64,000 bases of DNA. Origin: Yoonia vestfoldensis (GTDB lineage Bacteria > Pseudomonadota > Alphaproteobacteria > Rhodobacterales > Rhodobacteraceae). The notes beneath the pieces were generated by a model. It ran no database searches, was not told the origin of the DNA, and saw only the letters and a list, made by a program, of their open reading frames with translations. Position 1 is the first letter of the stretch; each line of letters opens with the position of its first letter. This document shows positions 18,298 to 27,431 of the stretch, in pieces. The DNA lies in NCBI RefSeq assembly GCF_002158905.1, contig NZ_CP021431.1, forward strand, positions 372,001-436,000. Direction: 5' to 3'. Made by a program: the position numbers and the translations under genes.

Positions 18298-19093
18298 TCT
18301 CACCCCGGCACGTTTTGAACGCCCGACGGCGCTCGCTTTTCTGGGATATGCTTTTGGCATCACCATCGTCTTTTGGTGTCTGGCCGGTGCGGGATTTTCG
18401 ATCGACAAGGTCGTGTCTTCGCCACCGCGCTTTGCAGATTTTGCGGCGCGGGCATTTCCGCCCAATCTTGACCCTCAGGTCCTGTCCCGGCTTGGCTGGA
18501 AAATGGTCGAGACCCTGCAAATCGCCGTCGCAGGGGCTGCGATCGGTGTGATCCTTTCCCTGCCGGTCGCTTTGTTGGCTGCGCGCGGCCTGATCGCGGG
18601 GCCTTGGGCGAACCAGATCACCCGGACCCTGCTGAGCTTTATCCGCGCTGTCCCTGATATTGCCTGGGCCTTGGTTTTTGTGGTGGCCGTGGGCCTTGGC
18701 CCCTTTGCCGGCATGCTTGCAATTGTCGTCGATACCATCGGGTTTTGCGGCAGGTTCTTTGCCGACGACATGGAAAGTGCAGAGAAAGGCCCCGCGGAAT
18801 CGCTGACCGCAACGGGGGCACGCAAGATGGATGTGGTCGTCTGCGCGACCATCCCGGCCGCCACACCGGCGTTCATTTCCACCTCGCTTTATGCGCTGGA
18901 AAAGGCGGTGCGGTCATCCACGATCCTTGGCCTGGTGGGCGCGGGCGGGATCGGGATCGAACTGAAGGTCGGGTTTGACCTGTTCGACTATCCGACCGCG
19001 ATGACCGTCATTTTGATGATCGCGGTCGTGGTGATCGGGATCGAACAGGTCAGCGGTTGGGCCCGGACAAGGATCATTGGAGAAGAACGTTGA
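18290..19093 (+). CDS. PhnE-like ABC permease of the second importer
   Basis: A 267-residue permease with about six membrane segments. PhnE-type signatures are FIRAVPDIAWALVFVVAVGLGPFAGMLAI, the EAA-like SLTATGARKMDVVVCATIP and SSTILGLVGAGGIGIELK. A single permease gene is present here, against two in the minus-strand arm, so it presumably works as a homodimer. The stop TGA overlaps the TTG start of the methyltransferase gene. Confidence 0.85.
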   Translation: MTDLTPARFERPTALAFLGYAFGITIVFWCLAGAGFSIDKVVSSPPRFADFAARAFPPNLDPQVLSRLGWKMVETLQIAVAGAAIGVILSLPVALLAARGLIAGPWANQITRTLLSFIRAVPDIAWALVFVVAVGLGPFAGMLAIVVDTIGFCGRFFADDMESAEKGPAESLTATGARKMDVVVCATIPAATPAFISTSLYALEKAVRSSTILGLVGAGGIGIELKVGFDLFDYPTAMTVILMIAVVVIGIEQVSGWARTRIIGEER

Positions 19094-19734
19094 AGACAGA
19101 TACAGCAGACCAGCATTGGAATGACCAATGGGCCGGGATCGCTCCGGACAGCAAATGGTTGATCCCTGAACCCGATGTCACGACCTGGGCCAAAGGGCTG
19201 GCCGCAGGTGCGCGCATCCTTGATCTGGGGGCGGGCGTCGGGCGGCACGCGCTGTGGCTGGCGGGGCAAGGGTTCAATGTGACGGCGCTTGACAGCGCCC
19301 CCGATGGTCTTGCCCAGATCGACAAGACCGGCGGCGTGAAGACCGTGCTGGCGCGGATGGACGCGCTTCCGTTTCCCGATCAGGCGTTTGACCATATCCT
19401 CAGCTGGAACGTCATCTATCATGGCGACGAAGACGTGCTTTTGCGCACCATCGCTGAAATCCGGCGGGTCCTGCGGCCGGGCGGCTCTTATCTTGGGACA
19501 ATGCTGTCCAAACGGCGCCTGCCGCACGAGAAAGCCGCCTATCAAGGCCGCGAGATCAGCCGCAATTCATGGGTGTTCGACGCGCCGGGCACGGACAAGA
19601 TGCACCCGCATTACTTTTGCTCGGCCGCTGAATTGCTCGCGCTGTTCTCGGGTTTCGAACTGCTTGGCCTGAAAGACCTGGAACATGAGACCCCGGGGTC
19701 GTTTCACTGGCACATGATCATGGAACGACTCTGA
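19090..19734 (+). CDS. Class I SAM-dependent methyltransferase
   Basis: A 214-residue Methyltransf_11/25-like enzyme. The SAM-binding motif I is ILDLGAGVGRHALWLA, the acidic end of strand 2 is VTALDSAP, and motif IV/post-IV are seen in DHILSWNVIYHGDE and RVLRPGGSYLG. The best start is TTG at 19090: GGAGAAG lies just upstream and the codon overlaps the permease stop in a TTGA coupling. A methyltransferase between a phosphonate-type importer and a PhnM homologue is unusual. Its acceptor is unknown; the C-terminal half (HPHYFCSAAELLALF) is ordinary for the family. Confidence 0.8.
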   Translation: MKTDTADQHWNDQWAGIAPDSKWLIPEPDVTTWAKGLAAGARILDLGAGVGRHALWLAGQGFNVTALDSAPDGLAQIDKTGGVKTVLARMDALPFPDQAFDHILSWNVIYHGDEDVLLRTIAEIRRVLRPGGSYLGTMLSKRRLPHEKAAYQGREISRNSWVFDAPGTDKMHPHYFCSAAELLALFSGFELLGLKDLEHETPGSFHWHMIMERL

Positions 19735-20942
19735 TGGTGATGACATTCCAAGGGGCGCAGGTGTTCCTGCCCGGCGATATTGTCGAAACGAGCGTGACGG
19801 TTGACGACGGGCTGATCACACAGATCGGCGGCCCGCCGCAGGGGCGGGTGATCGACGCGCGGGGGATGTATCTTGCGCCCGCGATGATCGATGTGCATGG
19901 CGATGCCTTCGAGCGGCAGCTGATGCCACGTCCGGGCGTCTATTTCCCGACAGAGGCCGCCGTGATCGACACCGATCGCCAGCTTGCCTGCAATGGCATC
20001 GCCACCGCCTATCATGCGGTCACGCTCAGCTGGGAACCGGGTTTGCGTGACATCGCCCGCGGGCGTGACATGATGCAGGCCCTGCGCGACCTTGCGCCGC
20101 GATTGCTGGTCGAAAACCGCATGCAGTTGCGCTGGGAAACCTTTGCCTTTGAGGCGCTAGAGACGATTGAATGGGCCCTCGCCGGACCGCTTTTGCCTGC
20201 GCTTGCGTTCAACGACCATACCTCGATGACGATGCGGGCCTTTGACGTCTCCATGCAGGATCGTGCGTTCGAGTTCAGCCCCGATTTCAGCATCGCCGCA
20301 TTGGATGATGCGCGCATGAAAAAGCGCACGGCGTCCAAGGCCCATCGCGCAGGTTTGACCGATGACGCCTATATCGCGCTTTTGGACAAGGTCTGGGACC
20401 GGCGCAGCGCTGTGCCTGACATGATTGAACGGGTTGCCGCCCTGGCCCGCGCCGCAGGGGCGCCGATGCTCAGCCATGACGACACCAAAGCCGAGACCCG
20501 TCACTGGTTTCGGGGGCATGGTGCCCATGTCGCAGAATTTCCCATGGTGATGGAAGCGGCAGAAGCGGCGCGCGCGCATGGCGATCTGATCGTCTTTGGT
20601 GCGCCGAATGCGGCCCGTGGCGGCAGCCATATCGGCTCTTTGTCGGCGGGTGACATGGTCGAGGCCGGGCTATGCGATGCGCTGGCATCCGACTATTTTT
20701 ATCCCGCCATGCTGGCCGCTGTCGCACGGCTCGATCTGGACAGGCGCGCGGAGCGCAGCCGCCTGTGGTCCTTGGTGTCGCAAGGGCCTGCGCAGGCGAT
20801 GGGCCTTGGCGACCGCGGCGAAATTGCCTTGGGCAAGCGCGCCGATCTGGTGCTGATGGACTGGCCAGAGGGTCACATGCCGTCGATCCGTGGAACTTGG
20901 GTCGCGGGGCGGGCCGCCTATCTTGGTTTGCCGCGCGGATGA
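19734..20942 (+). CDS. PhnM-like metal-dependent amidohydrolase, second copy
   Basis: A 402-residue amidohydrolase-superfamily protein of the PhnM branch. Metal and substrate motifs are PAMIDVHGDAFER, FNDHTSMTM, MLSHDDTKAE, FGAPNAARGGSHIGS and ALASDYFYPA, followed by ADLVLMDWP. PhnM hydrolyses ribose-1-phosphonate-5-triphosphate to the 5-monophosphate and pyrophosphate in the C-P lyase route. A second PhnM in one regulon, far from the first in sequence, suggests a related but different phosphonylated or nucleotide-like substrate. The start overlaps the methyltransferase stop by 1 nt and the stop overlaps the MFS gene. Confidence 0.85.
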   Translation: MVMTFQGAQVFLPGDIVETSVTVDDGLITQIGGPPQGRVIDARGMYLAPAMIDVHGDAFERQLMPRPGVYFPTEAAVIDTDRQLACNGIATAYHAVTLSWEPGLRDIARGRDMMQALRDLAPRLLVENRMQLRWETFAFEALETIEWALAGPLLPALAFNDHTSMTMRAFDVSMQDRAFEFSPDFSIAALDDARMKKRTASKAHRAGLTDDAYIALLDKVWDRRSAVPDMIERVAALARAAGAPMLSHDDTKAETRHWFRGHGAHVAEFPMVMEAAEAARAHGDLIVFGAPNAARGGSHIGSLSAGDMVEAGLCDALASDYFYPAMLAAVARLDLDRRAERSRLWSLVSQGPAQAMGLGDRGEIALGKRADLVLMDWPEGHMPSIRGTWVAGRAAYLGLPRG

Positions 20943-22165
20943 TCCACCGCGACTATCTGCCCGCCATCGGTCTGGGGTTCACCCAGATCATGGGCTACGG
21001 CACGCTGATGTATGCCTATGCGATCCTGTTGCCCGCGATGGCCGCAGATCTTGGCCTGTCCTTGTCGAACATCTTTGGAATATTGTCGCTTGGGCTGTTC
21101 TTTGGCGGGCTTGTCGCCCCTCTGGCCGGGGGTCTGGTCGACCGCATCGGTGGCCGTTGGGTAATGACGGTGGGGACCATCGTGGCGGCCTGTGCGATCA
21201 TGTCGCTGAGCGCCGTCAAAAGCGTTGCAGGGCTATGCATGGCCATTTTTCTGGCCGAGGCTGCGGGCATGTTCGTCCTTTATAACGTGGCCTTCGCATC
21301 GGTCGCGCGGCTGGACCTCAGCGTGCCGACGCAAAGATCCATTTCGATCATCACGCTGTTCGGTGGCGTGGCCTCGACGATTTTCTGGCCCGTGACCCTG
21401 GGGCTTTACACGGCATTCGGATGGCAGATGACCTGGGTGTTGCTGGGGGCTGCCTTCCTGATCACATGCACCCCAATCAGCTTTCTATGCTTGCGCGGTG
21501 CAGAGATCACACCTGACAGCCCGCGCCGCGACACAGCGCCGAATTGGCCGGAACTGACCGGTGCCGCGCGGCGACGCGGCATGTTCTGGATGGTGGTGTC
21601 TTTCGTGTTCTCTGGTTATCTGATGGGGGCCGTGATGACGCTTTGGGTGACCAATGTGCAGGACCTGGGCCATTCTGCTGTCATGGCGGCCCTCGCAGGG
21701 GCATTGATTGGGCCATTCAAGACGGTGGGCCGGCTTTTTGAGATGCTGGTCAGCCGGATGATGTATCCGCTCTTTACCTATGCGCTGAGCCTTGGCTTGA
21801 TGTTGACGGGTTTTGCCGTGCTGCTTGGTGCAGGCTTTACGCTGCCCGGTGTCATGATCGCGGCCGCGCTTTACGGGATGGGTGACGGGATCAAGACCAT
21901 CGCGCGTGGCACATTGCCCCTGGCGCTTTTCGGCGCCAAAGGCTACGGCGCGCGGCTTGGCTGGATTTCCTTTGCCCAGATGAGCGTCAACGCCTCGGCC
22001 CCTTTCGCTTTTGCATGGGTGACACAAGCCTACGGCGGCTGGTGGTCCTTTGCGGCGATGAGCTTGTGCCTATGCGCCGCCCTCGCAACCTTCATCTGCA
22101 TTCCAGACCCAAGGAGAGACCAAGATGACACAGCTCAAGATCGGCGCATGTCTGAAAATAGCTGA
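20939..22165 (+). CDS. MFS transporter
   Basis: A 408-residue protein with about twelve hydrophobic segments and MFS signatures: the loop 2-3 motif GLVDRIGGRWVM, and a central hydrophilic loop around residues 180-205 (PDSPRRDTAPNWPELTG). The start at 20939 overlaps the PhnM-like stop in an ATGA; longer frames run back into that gene. It could export a product or intermediate of the pathway, or import a co-substrate. It overlaps the next gene by 41 nt. Confidence 0.8.
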   Translation: MIHRDYLPAIGLGFTQIMGYGTLMYAYAILLPAMAADLGLSLSNIFGILSLGLFFGGLVAPLAGGLVDRIGGRWVMTVGTIVAACAIMSLSAVKSVAGLCMAIFLAEAAGMFVLYNVAFASVARLDLSVPTQRSISIITLFGGVASTIFWPVTLGLYTAFGWQMTWVLLGAAFLITCTPISFLCLRGAEITPDSPRRDTAPNWPELTGAARRRGMFWMVVSFVFSGYLMGAVMTLWVTNVQDLGHSAVMAALAGALIGPFKTVGRLFEMLVSRMMYPLFTYALSLGLMLTGFAVLLGAGFTLPGVMIAAALYGMGDGIKTIARGTLPLALFGAKGYGARLGWISFAQMSVNASAPFAFAWVTQAYGGWWSFAAMSLCLCAALATFICIPDPRRDQDDTAQDRRMSENS

Positions 22166-22940
22166 GATCGGCACATACCGCGACTGGTTGTTCGATACAG
22201 GCCGCGACATCGAATTGCAGGATTTCATGTCGCATGCCGCACTGACCACTGATCTGGAAGACATGATCGTCGCGGCAAGATCTGCGCTTGCGGGCTATGC
22301 GGGGCGGATCGGCATTCACGGCCCCTATGAAGGGCTTGATATCGACAACAAGGATGCGGAATTGCGCCCGCTTATCACGGCGCGGTTCCTGACAGCGCTG
22401 CAAGCCGCAGACCGGATCGGGGCGCGGCAGATGGTGCTGCATTCGCCCTATACGCTCTGGTATCAAAACAATATCTTCAGCTCGCCGGATTATGCCACGT
22501 CCAAGCTGGGCCGGATTCACGACATCCTGGGACCGGTCGTGCGGGCCGCAGAATCGATGGGGATCACGCTTGTCATCGAGAACATCCATGACGTGCGCCC
22601 CGAAACCCGCCGCGCGATGGTCGATAGCTTTGGCTCGAAGGCGATCGCGCTATCCATCGACACCGGCCATGCGCAGCTTGCGCGCGCGATGTCGGGCGCG
22701 CCGCCGGTCGAGGATTTTGTGCGTGACGCGGGCCAGCAGCTTGCCCATGTGCATCTTCAGGATGTGGATGGGCATGCAGATCGTCACTGGGCCCCGGGCC
22801 GAGGTCAGATCGAATGGACCGCCGTTTTCCGTGCGCTGGCCGATTGCGACAACGCCCCGCATCTGGTGTTGGAACTGCGCGACAAGGCTGAGATCCCCAA
22901 GGGTTTTGCCTGGTTGCAAGCTTTGGGACTTGCCGTCTAG
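22125..22940 (+). CDS. Sugar-phosphate isomerase/epimerase family TIM-barrel protein
   Basis: A 271-residue AP_endonuclease_2-type barrel. Likely metal ligands are His in GIHGPYEG, His in VLHSPYTLW, Glu in VIENIHD, Asp and His in SIDTGHAQLA, His in VHLQDVDG, Asp-His in ADRHWAPG and a late Glu in VLELRDK. The family includes isomerases and epimerases of sugars and sugar phosphates. The start has a strong ribosome site (AAGGAGAG) although it lies inside the MFS gene. As last gene of the arm it may process the sugar moiety left after the PhnM-like step; this is inference. Confidence 0.8.
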   Translation: MTQLKIGACLKIAEIGTYRDWLFDTGRDIELQDFMSHAALTTDLEDMIVAARSALAGYAGRIGIHGPYEGLDIDNKDAELRPLITARFLTALQAADRIGARQMVLHSPYTLWYQNNIFSSPDYATSKLGRIHDILGPVVRAAESMGITLVIENIHDVRPETRRAMVDSFGSKAIALSIDTGHAQLARAMSGAPPVEDFVRDAGQQLAHVHLQDVDGHADRHWAPGRGQIEWTAVFRALADCDNAPHLVLELRDKAEIPKGFAWLQALGLAV

Positions 22941-22988
22941 CAAGTGCAGGCGCCCGTCACGACCCCGCGAAACCGGATCGGGCCGCCG

Positions 22989-23471
22989 TCACAGCGCATA
23001 GGCAAATGCTGCGACGACAAACGGCACCGGCAGGCTGATCAGGATGCGGGTCAGCGTGGCCTTGCGCCCCATAAAGGACAATTCATAAGCGAAGATCTTG
23101 GTCATCGAAAAAAGTGACCAAGAGGTGACATAGCCAATTGTCGCCACAGGCGAAGCCCCGGCCTTGAGCGCTGCGGCACCGATTGCAAAACTGACAAAGG
23201 CACCGCCCGGCGTCAGCGGCCCCAGCGCAATAGCCAACACGATCGCAGCGATGCCAGCATCCTCGCCCAGCAGTGCGCGCACCTGGTCTGCGGGCAGCAA
23301 TTCGGCAAAGAAACCTGCGCCCAGCAGGGCCACCAGCACGCGTGGCGCGGTGAACATAAAGGTATCGAGTGCCGCGCGATAAGATGCGCGCCGCCAGGTC
23401 TGATTGGGCAGCCGCCACCACAGCACAAGCGCCGCTCCGCCGATCAGGATGGTGCCGATCAGGATATTCAT
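22989..23471 (-). CDS. Small membrane protein, second of a paralogous permease-like pair
   Basis: A 160-residue protein with about four or five hydrophobic segments. It shares with the gene just upstream the pattern PGG-x-(M/F)-(T/V)-S/F followed by a GW/TSWSL segment and a conserved (W/Y)E-(F/L)SF (here LTPGGAFVSF and TSWSLFSMTKIFAYELSF). The ATG at 23471 overlaps the upstream stop by 4 nt; a longer frame to 23534 is not supported. The pattern recalls the permease families YraQ/DUF318 or Gate-domain proteins, but I cannot place it firmly. It ends the minus-strand phn arm, convergent with the TIM-barrel gene. Confidence 0.65.
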   Translation of the reverse strand: MNILIGTILIGGAALVLWWRLPNQTWRRASYRAALDTFMFTAPRVLVALLGAGFFAELLPADQVRALLGEDAGIAAIVLAIALGPLTPGGAFVSFAIGAAALKAGASPVATIGYVTSWSLFSMTKIFAYELSFMGRKATLTRILISLPVPFVVAAFAYAL

Positions 23472-24031
23472 ACCGGCCGCCTGCGCGTGATGGCCCGCGC
23501 CACAAGCCCCAGCAGGACCGGAACAGGCAGACAAAGCAGATAGCGGGTCCAGACCAGATGGCTTGGCAGAAATGAAAACTCCCAGATCAATGTCCGGTTC
23601 AGGCCCAACAGGCTCCAGCCCGAGACAAAAGCGACCATTGCCCCGAAATCGGCCCCCGCAACGGTCAGGCCCGCCGCAAGGGGAAAGGTCATCATGGGTC
23701 CGCCGGGAATGGCGGCGCCGCAGGCTGCCGCGACGGCAAGACCTCGCAGACCGCTTTCCTGGCCGATCAGACGACCCACCCTGTCACGCAGCAGCAGCAT
23801 CGGTAATGTGGCGGCAATATAGATGCCTGCCGCGATCTTTGGCGCCAGAATGCCCAGCAAACCAAAGGTTTCCGCGATGATATCCAGGGCGCGCGCCACC
23901 CCTGCAATCCACAGGACCGCCGCAGCACCGGCCAGCGTGAACCCCAGCAGCACAAGCAAACTGCCGTCAATGACTTTGCGGGGGTGACGCTCTGCAGGCG
24001 GATCAGCCGCGATATTTTTCAATGAAAGCAT
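23468..24031 (-). CDS. Small membrane protein, first of a paralogous permease-like pair
   Basis: A 187-residue protein with about five hydrophobic segments. The motif [15 protein letters not shown] followed by [20 protein letters not shown] corresponds to the region in its downstream neighbour, so the two probably form a heterodimeric half-transporter pair. The ATG at 24031 overlaps the end of the hexapeptide transferase gene by 29 nt. No such pair belongs to the E. coli phn operon; it may move a phosphonate-pathway metabolite or ion. Confidence 0.65.
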   Translation of the reverse strand: MLSLKNIAADPPAERHPRKVIDGSLLVLLGFTLAGAAAVLWIAGVARALDIIAETFGLLGILAPKIAAGIYIAATLPMLLLRDRVGRLIGQESGLRGLAVAAACGAAIPGGPMMTFPLAAGLTVAGADFGAMVAFVSGWSLLGLNRTLIWEFSFLPSHLVWTRYLLCLPVPVLLGLVARAITRRRPV

Positions 24032-24632
24032 CAATTTCAAGCGTCCGGATATCGGGGAGTGCAGCACGATAAGCGTCGCGGGACCAATCCCAGACGGCTA
24101 TTTCCATCAGCGCCTCGGCTTGGGGCGGGGTGAACCCGCGCTTGATAAGCCGGGCCGGCACACCGCCCACAACCGTGTAGGGGGCGACATCGCGCGTCAC
24201 AACGGCCCCCGCACCGATGACGGCACCTGTCCCGATCACAACACCTGCCGTCACCGTCACCCCGTGGCCGATCCAGACATCATGCCCGATGGTCACCCAA
24301 TCAGCCTTGCGCCATGCAAAGAAGTCCTGGTCGTCGTCGCCCAGCCCGTAAGCCTCTGCCCGGTAAACCGAATGATGCTGCACAGCGCGCCAAGTGGGGT
24401 GATTTCCCGGGTTGATCCGCGTTGCATTTGCGATGGAACACATTTTGCCGATGGTCGTCCAGACGATGTGGCAATCCTGGGTGACATATGACCAATCGCC
24501 CATCGTGGTTGCGCGCAATACCGTCCCTTTGCCGACCTCGGTCCATGCGCCCAGCTCACAATCGACGACATGGGCGTCGGGGTGGATAGTGGGGGCGGGG
24601 TTCAGCCGCTTTTTCGGGGCTGCGGCGCTCAT
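24003..24632 (-). CDS. Hexapeptide-repeat acyltransferase associated with phosphonate metabolism
   Basis: A 209-residue left-handed beta-helix protein with hexapeptide repeats ([17 protein letters not shown] and [22 protein letters not shown]), a DVWIGHG catalytic-His region and an N-terminal [15 protein letters not shown]. It matches the group annotated as the phosphonate-metabolism hexapeptide transferase family found in alphaproteobacterial phn operons. A role like PhnO (N-acetylation of aminoalkylphosphonates) is plausible, though PhnO itself is a GNAT protein. The ATG overlaps the phnE2 stop by 4 nt. Confidence 0.8.
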   Translation of the reverse strand: MSAAAPKKRLNPAPTIHPDAHVVDCELGAWTEVGKGTVLRATTMGDWSYVTQDCHIVWTTIGKMCSIANATRINPGNHPTWRAVQHHSVYRAEAYGLGDDDQDFFAWRKADWVTIGHDVWIGHGVTVTAGVVIGTGAVIGAGAVVTRDVAPYTVVGGVPARLIKRGFTPPQAEALMEIAVWDWSRDAYRAALPDIRTLEIDAFIEKYRG

Positions 24633-25486
24633 CGTGCTTGCTCTGACTTGCCGATCAGGCGTTGACGGATCATCGCGGACAGCCAGTCGATAAGATAGAC
24701 CATGGCGATGATCAGGAAGATGATCGACCATGCCTCGTCCCACCGATAGGCCGAAATGCGGTCCGACAGCAAAAACCCGATGCCGCCTGCGCCGACGATG
24801 CCCAGAATGGTGCCGGATCGGACATTGGATTCAAAATTGTAGAGCAGGATTGACAAGATCACCGGGTTGACCTGCGACATGATTCCAAAACGCACCTGCT
24901 GCAGCCTTGATCCGCCAGAGGCCTTGACCCCTTCGACAGGCTTTTCTGATGTGTTTTCAATGGCCTCGGAAAATAACTTGGCGAAAGTACCGATTTCGCT
25001 GACCGCAATGGCAAGAATCCCCGCCAGCGGCCCCAGCCCGAAGGCGCGGATGAAGATCAGCGCCAGGATCAGCGTCTCGAAGGCGCGGATCACATCGTAA
25101 CCACGGCGCACCCCAAGCCGCAAAAAGTTCAGGCGGTTGATATTCTTGGCCCCCAGAAAGGACAAGGGAAAGGCCACGACAGCCCCCAGCACGGTGCCTA
25201 GAAAAGCGATCGCCAGGGTTTCCCCCAGACCGGTCAGGATCGGCGCGAATTCGGCCCAGCTGGTCCAGATATGGGGTGGAAACATGAAGGCCAAGACAGA
25301 CCCAAGACGCTCTAACCCGACCCAGATGCGCTGTGGCGTGATGTTGAAATCGTAGAGGCACCAAGAAAAGAGCCCAATGAACAAGCTCCATAACGCATAG
25401 CGCCGAAGCCGCACAGGCAGCGGCGCACGAAACGCCAGCGGCACGCGCGCGCGGGCGGCATCAATGTCTTTCGGTGTTGGGGTCAT
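24629..25486 (-). CDS. phnE: Phosphonate ABC importer permease PhnE, second
   Basis: A 285-residue permease with about six membrane segments. PhnE signatures include [24 protein letters not shown], the EAA-like [19 protein letters not shown] and [17 protein letters not shown]. It overlaps the first permease gene by 4 nt. Two different PhnE subunits in tandem are common in alphaproteobacterial phosphonate importers and would form a heterodimeric channel. Confidence 0.9.
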   Translation of the reverse strand: MTPTPKDIDAARARVPLAFRAPLPVRLRRYALWSLFIGLFSWCLYDFNITPQRIWVGLERLGSVLAFMFPPHIWTSWAEFAPILTGLGETLAIAFLGTVLGAVVAFPLSFLGAKNINRLNFLRLGVRRGYDVIRAFETLILALIFIRAFGLGPLAGILAIAVSEIGTFAKLFSEAIENTSEKPVEGVKASGGSRLQQVRFGIMSQVNPVILSILLYNFESNVRSGTILGIVGAGGIGFLLSDRISAYRWDEAWSIIFLIIAMVYLIDWLSAMIRQRLIGKSEQAR

Positions 25487-26415
25487 GGGTGTTTCTCCAT
25501 TCCGATGACCCGGTGGCGCAGCTTTTCCGACCCATAATCAATCACCATGACAGTGACGAAAATGATGACGAACAGGGCCGAGAGGTCTGTATATTCCTGC
25601 AAGCTCATCGCTGTGCGAAATTCCTGCCCCAGACCGCCGGCACCGACATAGCCGATGATGGACGAGGCACGCACATTGATTTCAAAGCGTAAGAGCGTGT
25701 AGCTGATGATATTGGGCAGAATTTGCGGCACCGCCCCATAGCGGATCTGGTCGAACCATGTGCCACCCGCGGCCTTGACCCCGTCAAGCGGCCGCATGTC
25801 GATGTTTTCGTTCACCTCAGAGTAAAGCTTGCCCAAAGCGCCGGTCGCATGCAGCCCGATCGCAAGGACGCCCGCCATCGGGCCGACAGAAAAGCAAAAG
25901 ACAAAGATCAGCGCCCAGACCAGTTCGGGCACGGTGCGCGCAATTTCGAGATAGCGGCGGCTGATCCAAAGCACCCATTTGTTCGGAGACAGGTTGCGCG
26001 CGGCGGGAAAGGACAGCAAGAACCCGCCAACAACGCCCAGAACGGTCGCCATGAAAGCGATCAGAATGGTTTCGATCAGCAAGACCAGCCAGATACGCCA
26101 CCGCCAGAACCATTCGGCCAGATCGCTGCCCAGGGTCTCCCACCGCAGGGTCGGGATCATGTTGACGAGATAATCACCCAGGCGCGGGATACCCGCAGGG
26201 ATGATCCAGCGCCAGTCGCGTGACCCGTCGGGCAAAGTGACCTGCGTGACCTTAAAGAAATCCCCCAGCCAGGCCGTGATCATGAACAGCACCACAAAGA
26301 TGGCGCTGCCCAAGAACCAGTTCAGCCGCGCGCTGCGCCTTTTCGCGGCGAATTCCGTCTCAAAACGCGAGATCGCATCGCCTTGCACATCGGACGGGTC
26401 GGTCACTGCGGTCAT
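25483..26415 (-). CDS. phnE: Phosphonate ABC importer permease PhnE, first
   Basis: A 310-residue permease beginning MTAVTDPSDVQG at 26415; the longer frame to 26559 would overlap phnD and adds non-family sequence. PhnE signatures are TVPELVWALIFVFCFSVGPMAGVLAI, the EAA-like DGVKAAGGTWFDQIRYGAVP and SSIIGYVGAGGLG. It has an extra soluble stretch after the first membrane segment (about residues 55-90). It is separated from phnD by 67 bp containing a hairpin. Confidence 0.9.
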   Translation of the reverse strand: MTAVTDPSDVQGDAISRFETEFAAKRRSARLNWFLGSAIFVVLFMITAWLGDFFKVTQVTLPDGSRDWRWIIPAGIPRLGDYLVNMIPTLRWETLGSDLAEWFWRWRIWLVLLIETILIAFMATVLGVVGGFLLSFPAARNLSPNKWVLWISRRYLEIARTVPELVWALIFVFCFSVGPMAGVLAIGLHATGALGKLYSEVNENIDMRPLDGVKAAGGTWFDQIRYGAVPQILPNIISYTLLRFEINVRASSIIGYVGAGGLGQEFRTAMSLQEYTDLSALFVIIFVTVMVIDYGSEKLRHRVIGMEKHP

Positions 26416-26440
26416 GGTCTGATCCCCGTGGTTATTGGAT

Positions 26441-26464
26441 GGGGCGCGCTTGTGCACGCGCCCC
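26441..26464 (-). terminator. Intercistronic hairpin between phnD and phnE
   Basis: A perfect 8-bp stem (GGGGCGCG with CGCGCCCC) with an 8-nt loop lies just after the phnD stop. No U-run follows on the minus strand. This placement after a binding-protein gene suits mRNA stabilisation or partial attenuation, so that PhnD exceeds the permease. Confidence 0.55.
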
Positions 26465-26482
26465 TTGATCGACAGCTGCGGT

Positions 26483-27397
26483 CTAGCCGCGGCGCTGCGC
26501 GCGCAGCCAAGCGCGCATGTCGATGATCCACTGATAGCGGTCATGATCGACGCGCACATAGCCCACTGTCGGGTTGTCGTCCTCGGGATCGTAGGAGGTG
26601 TAGAAATTCCATCCCTCGGGATCGGCGCTGGGGAATGCTTCCACCGCGGCGGTAATCTCTTCGATCATCTCTGCGGGCAAGTTGGCGCGCGCGGTCAATG
26701 GGCCCGAGGTGATCTCGGGGGATTGCCAGATGACGCAGACTTGACCGGGCTCGATCATCCCCTTGAGCTCCATCCGCTGATAAACGCCGGACAATGCGGA
26801 ATCTTGCCATGTCGCTGCGGCATCAAAGGTGCCGTTGACGACACCCTGGACACCGGCCTCGTGGCTGCCGGAAAATGGAACCGCCGCGAAATAGGTCGTA
26901 GGATCAAGGTCTTCGCGTTCAACAAGGTTGAAATAGGGGACAGCATAGCCACTGGTGGAATCGGGGTCAGCAAAGGCCAGAACCTTGCCTTGCAGATCGG
27001 CCAAAGAGGTCAGACCGCTGTCACAGCGCGTCGTGATGATCGAGTAATAGCCGGTCGAGCCGTCCTTGTTCTGCGTGGTCAGCAGCGGGATGATGTTGCC
27101 ATCTGTCGCCGTATAGGCCGCCGCATAAGAGGATGAGCCGTGAAACGCGAATTCGATCTGGTCGGCGGCCATGGCCTGGATCACGCCATCATAACTTCCG
27201 GCAAGGAAAATCTCGATCTTCACGCCAAGCGTGCGTTCAAGGTGGTTTTTCAACGGTGCTGTGCGGGTCAGGCGGTCTTGTTCATTTTCGCCAGACAGGA
27301 ACCCGATATTCACAGTCTGGTAATCCTCCTTCCAGCCCTCGGCAAATGCCGGAGCCGCGATCAGCGTTGCAAGAGCAGTCACAGTGATGAAACGCAT
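26483..27397 (-). CDS. phnD: Phosphonate ABC importer binding protein PhnD
   Basis: A 304-residue periplasmic protein starting MRFITVTALATLIAAPAFA, with cleavage near AFAEGW. PhnD signatures are NIGFLSGENEQDRL, AADQIEFAFHGSSSYAAAY and VLAFADPDSTSGYAVP. The N-terminus is set at 27397, behind AAGGGATATCACC; the longer frame to 27445 overlaps phnC. It captures phosphonates or phosphate esters for PhnC and the two PhnE subunits. It follows phnC by 34 bp. Confidence 0.92.
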   Translation of the reverse strand: MRFITVTALATLIAAPAFAEGWKEDYQTVNIGFLSGENEQDRLTRTAPLKNHLERTLGVKIEIFLAGSYDGVIQAMAADQIEFAFHGSSSYAAAYTATDGNIIPLLTTQNKDGSTGYYSIITTRCDSGLTSLADLQGKVLAFADPDSTSGYAVPYFNLVEREDLDPTTYFAAVPFSGSHEAGVQGVVNGTFDAAATWQDSALSGVYQRMELKGMIEPGQVCVIWQSPEITSGPLTARANLPAEMIEEITAAVEAFPSADPEGWNFYTSYDPEDDNPTVGYVRVDHDRYQWIIDMRAWLRAQRRG

Positions 27398-27431
27398 GGT
27401 GATATCCCTTTTGGTTGCGTTGTCAGTTGCT

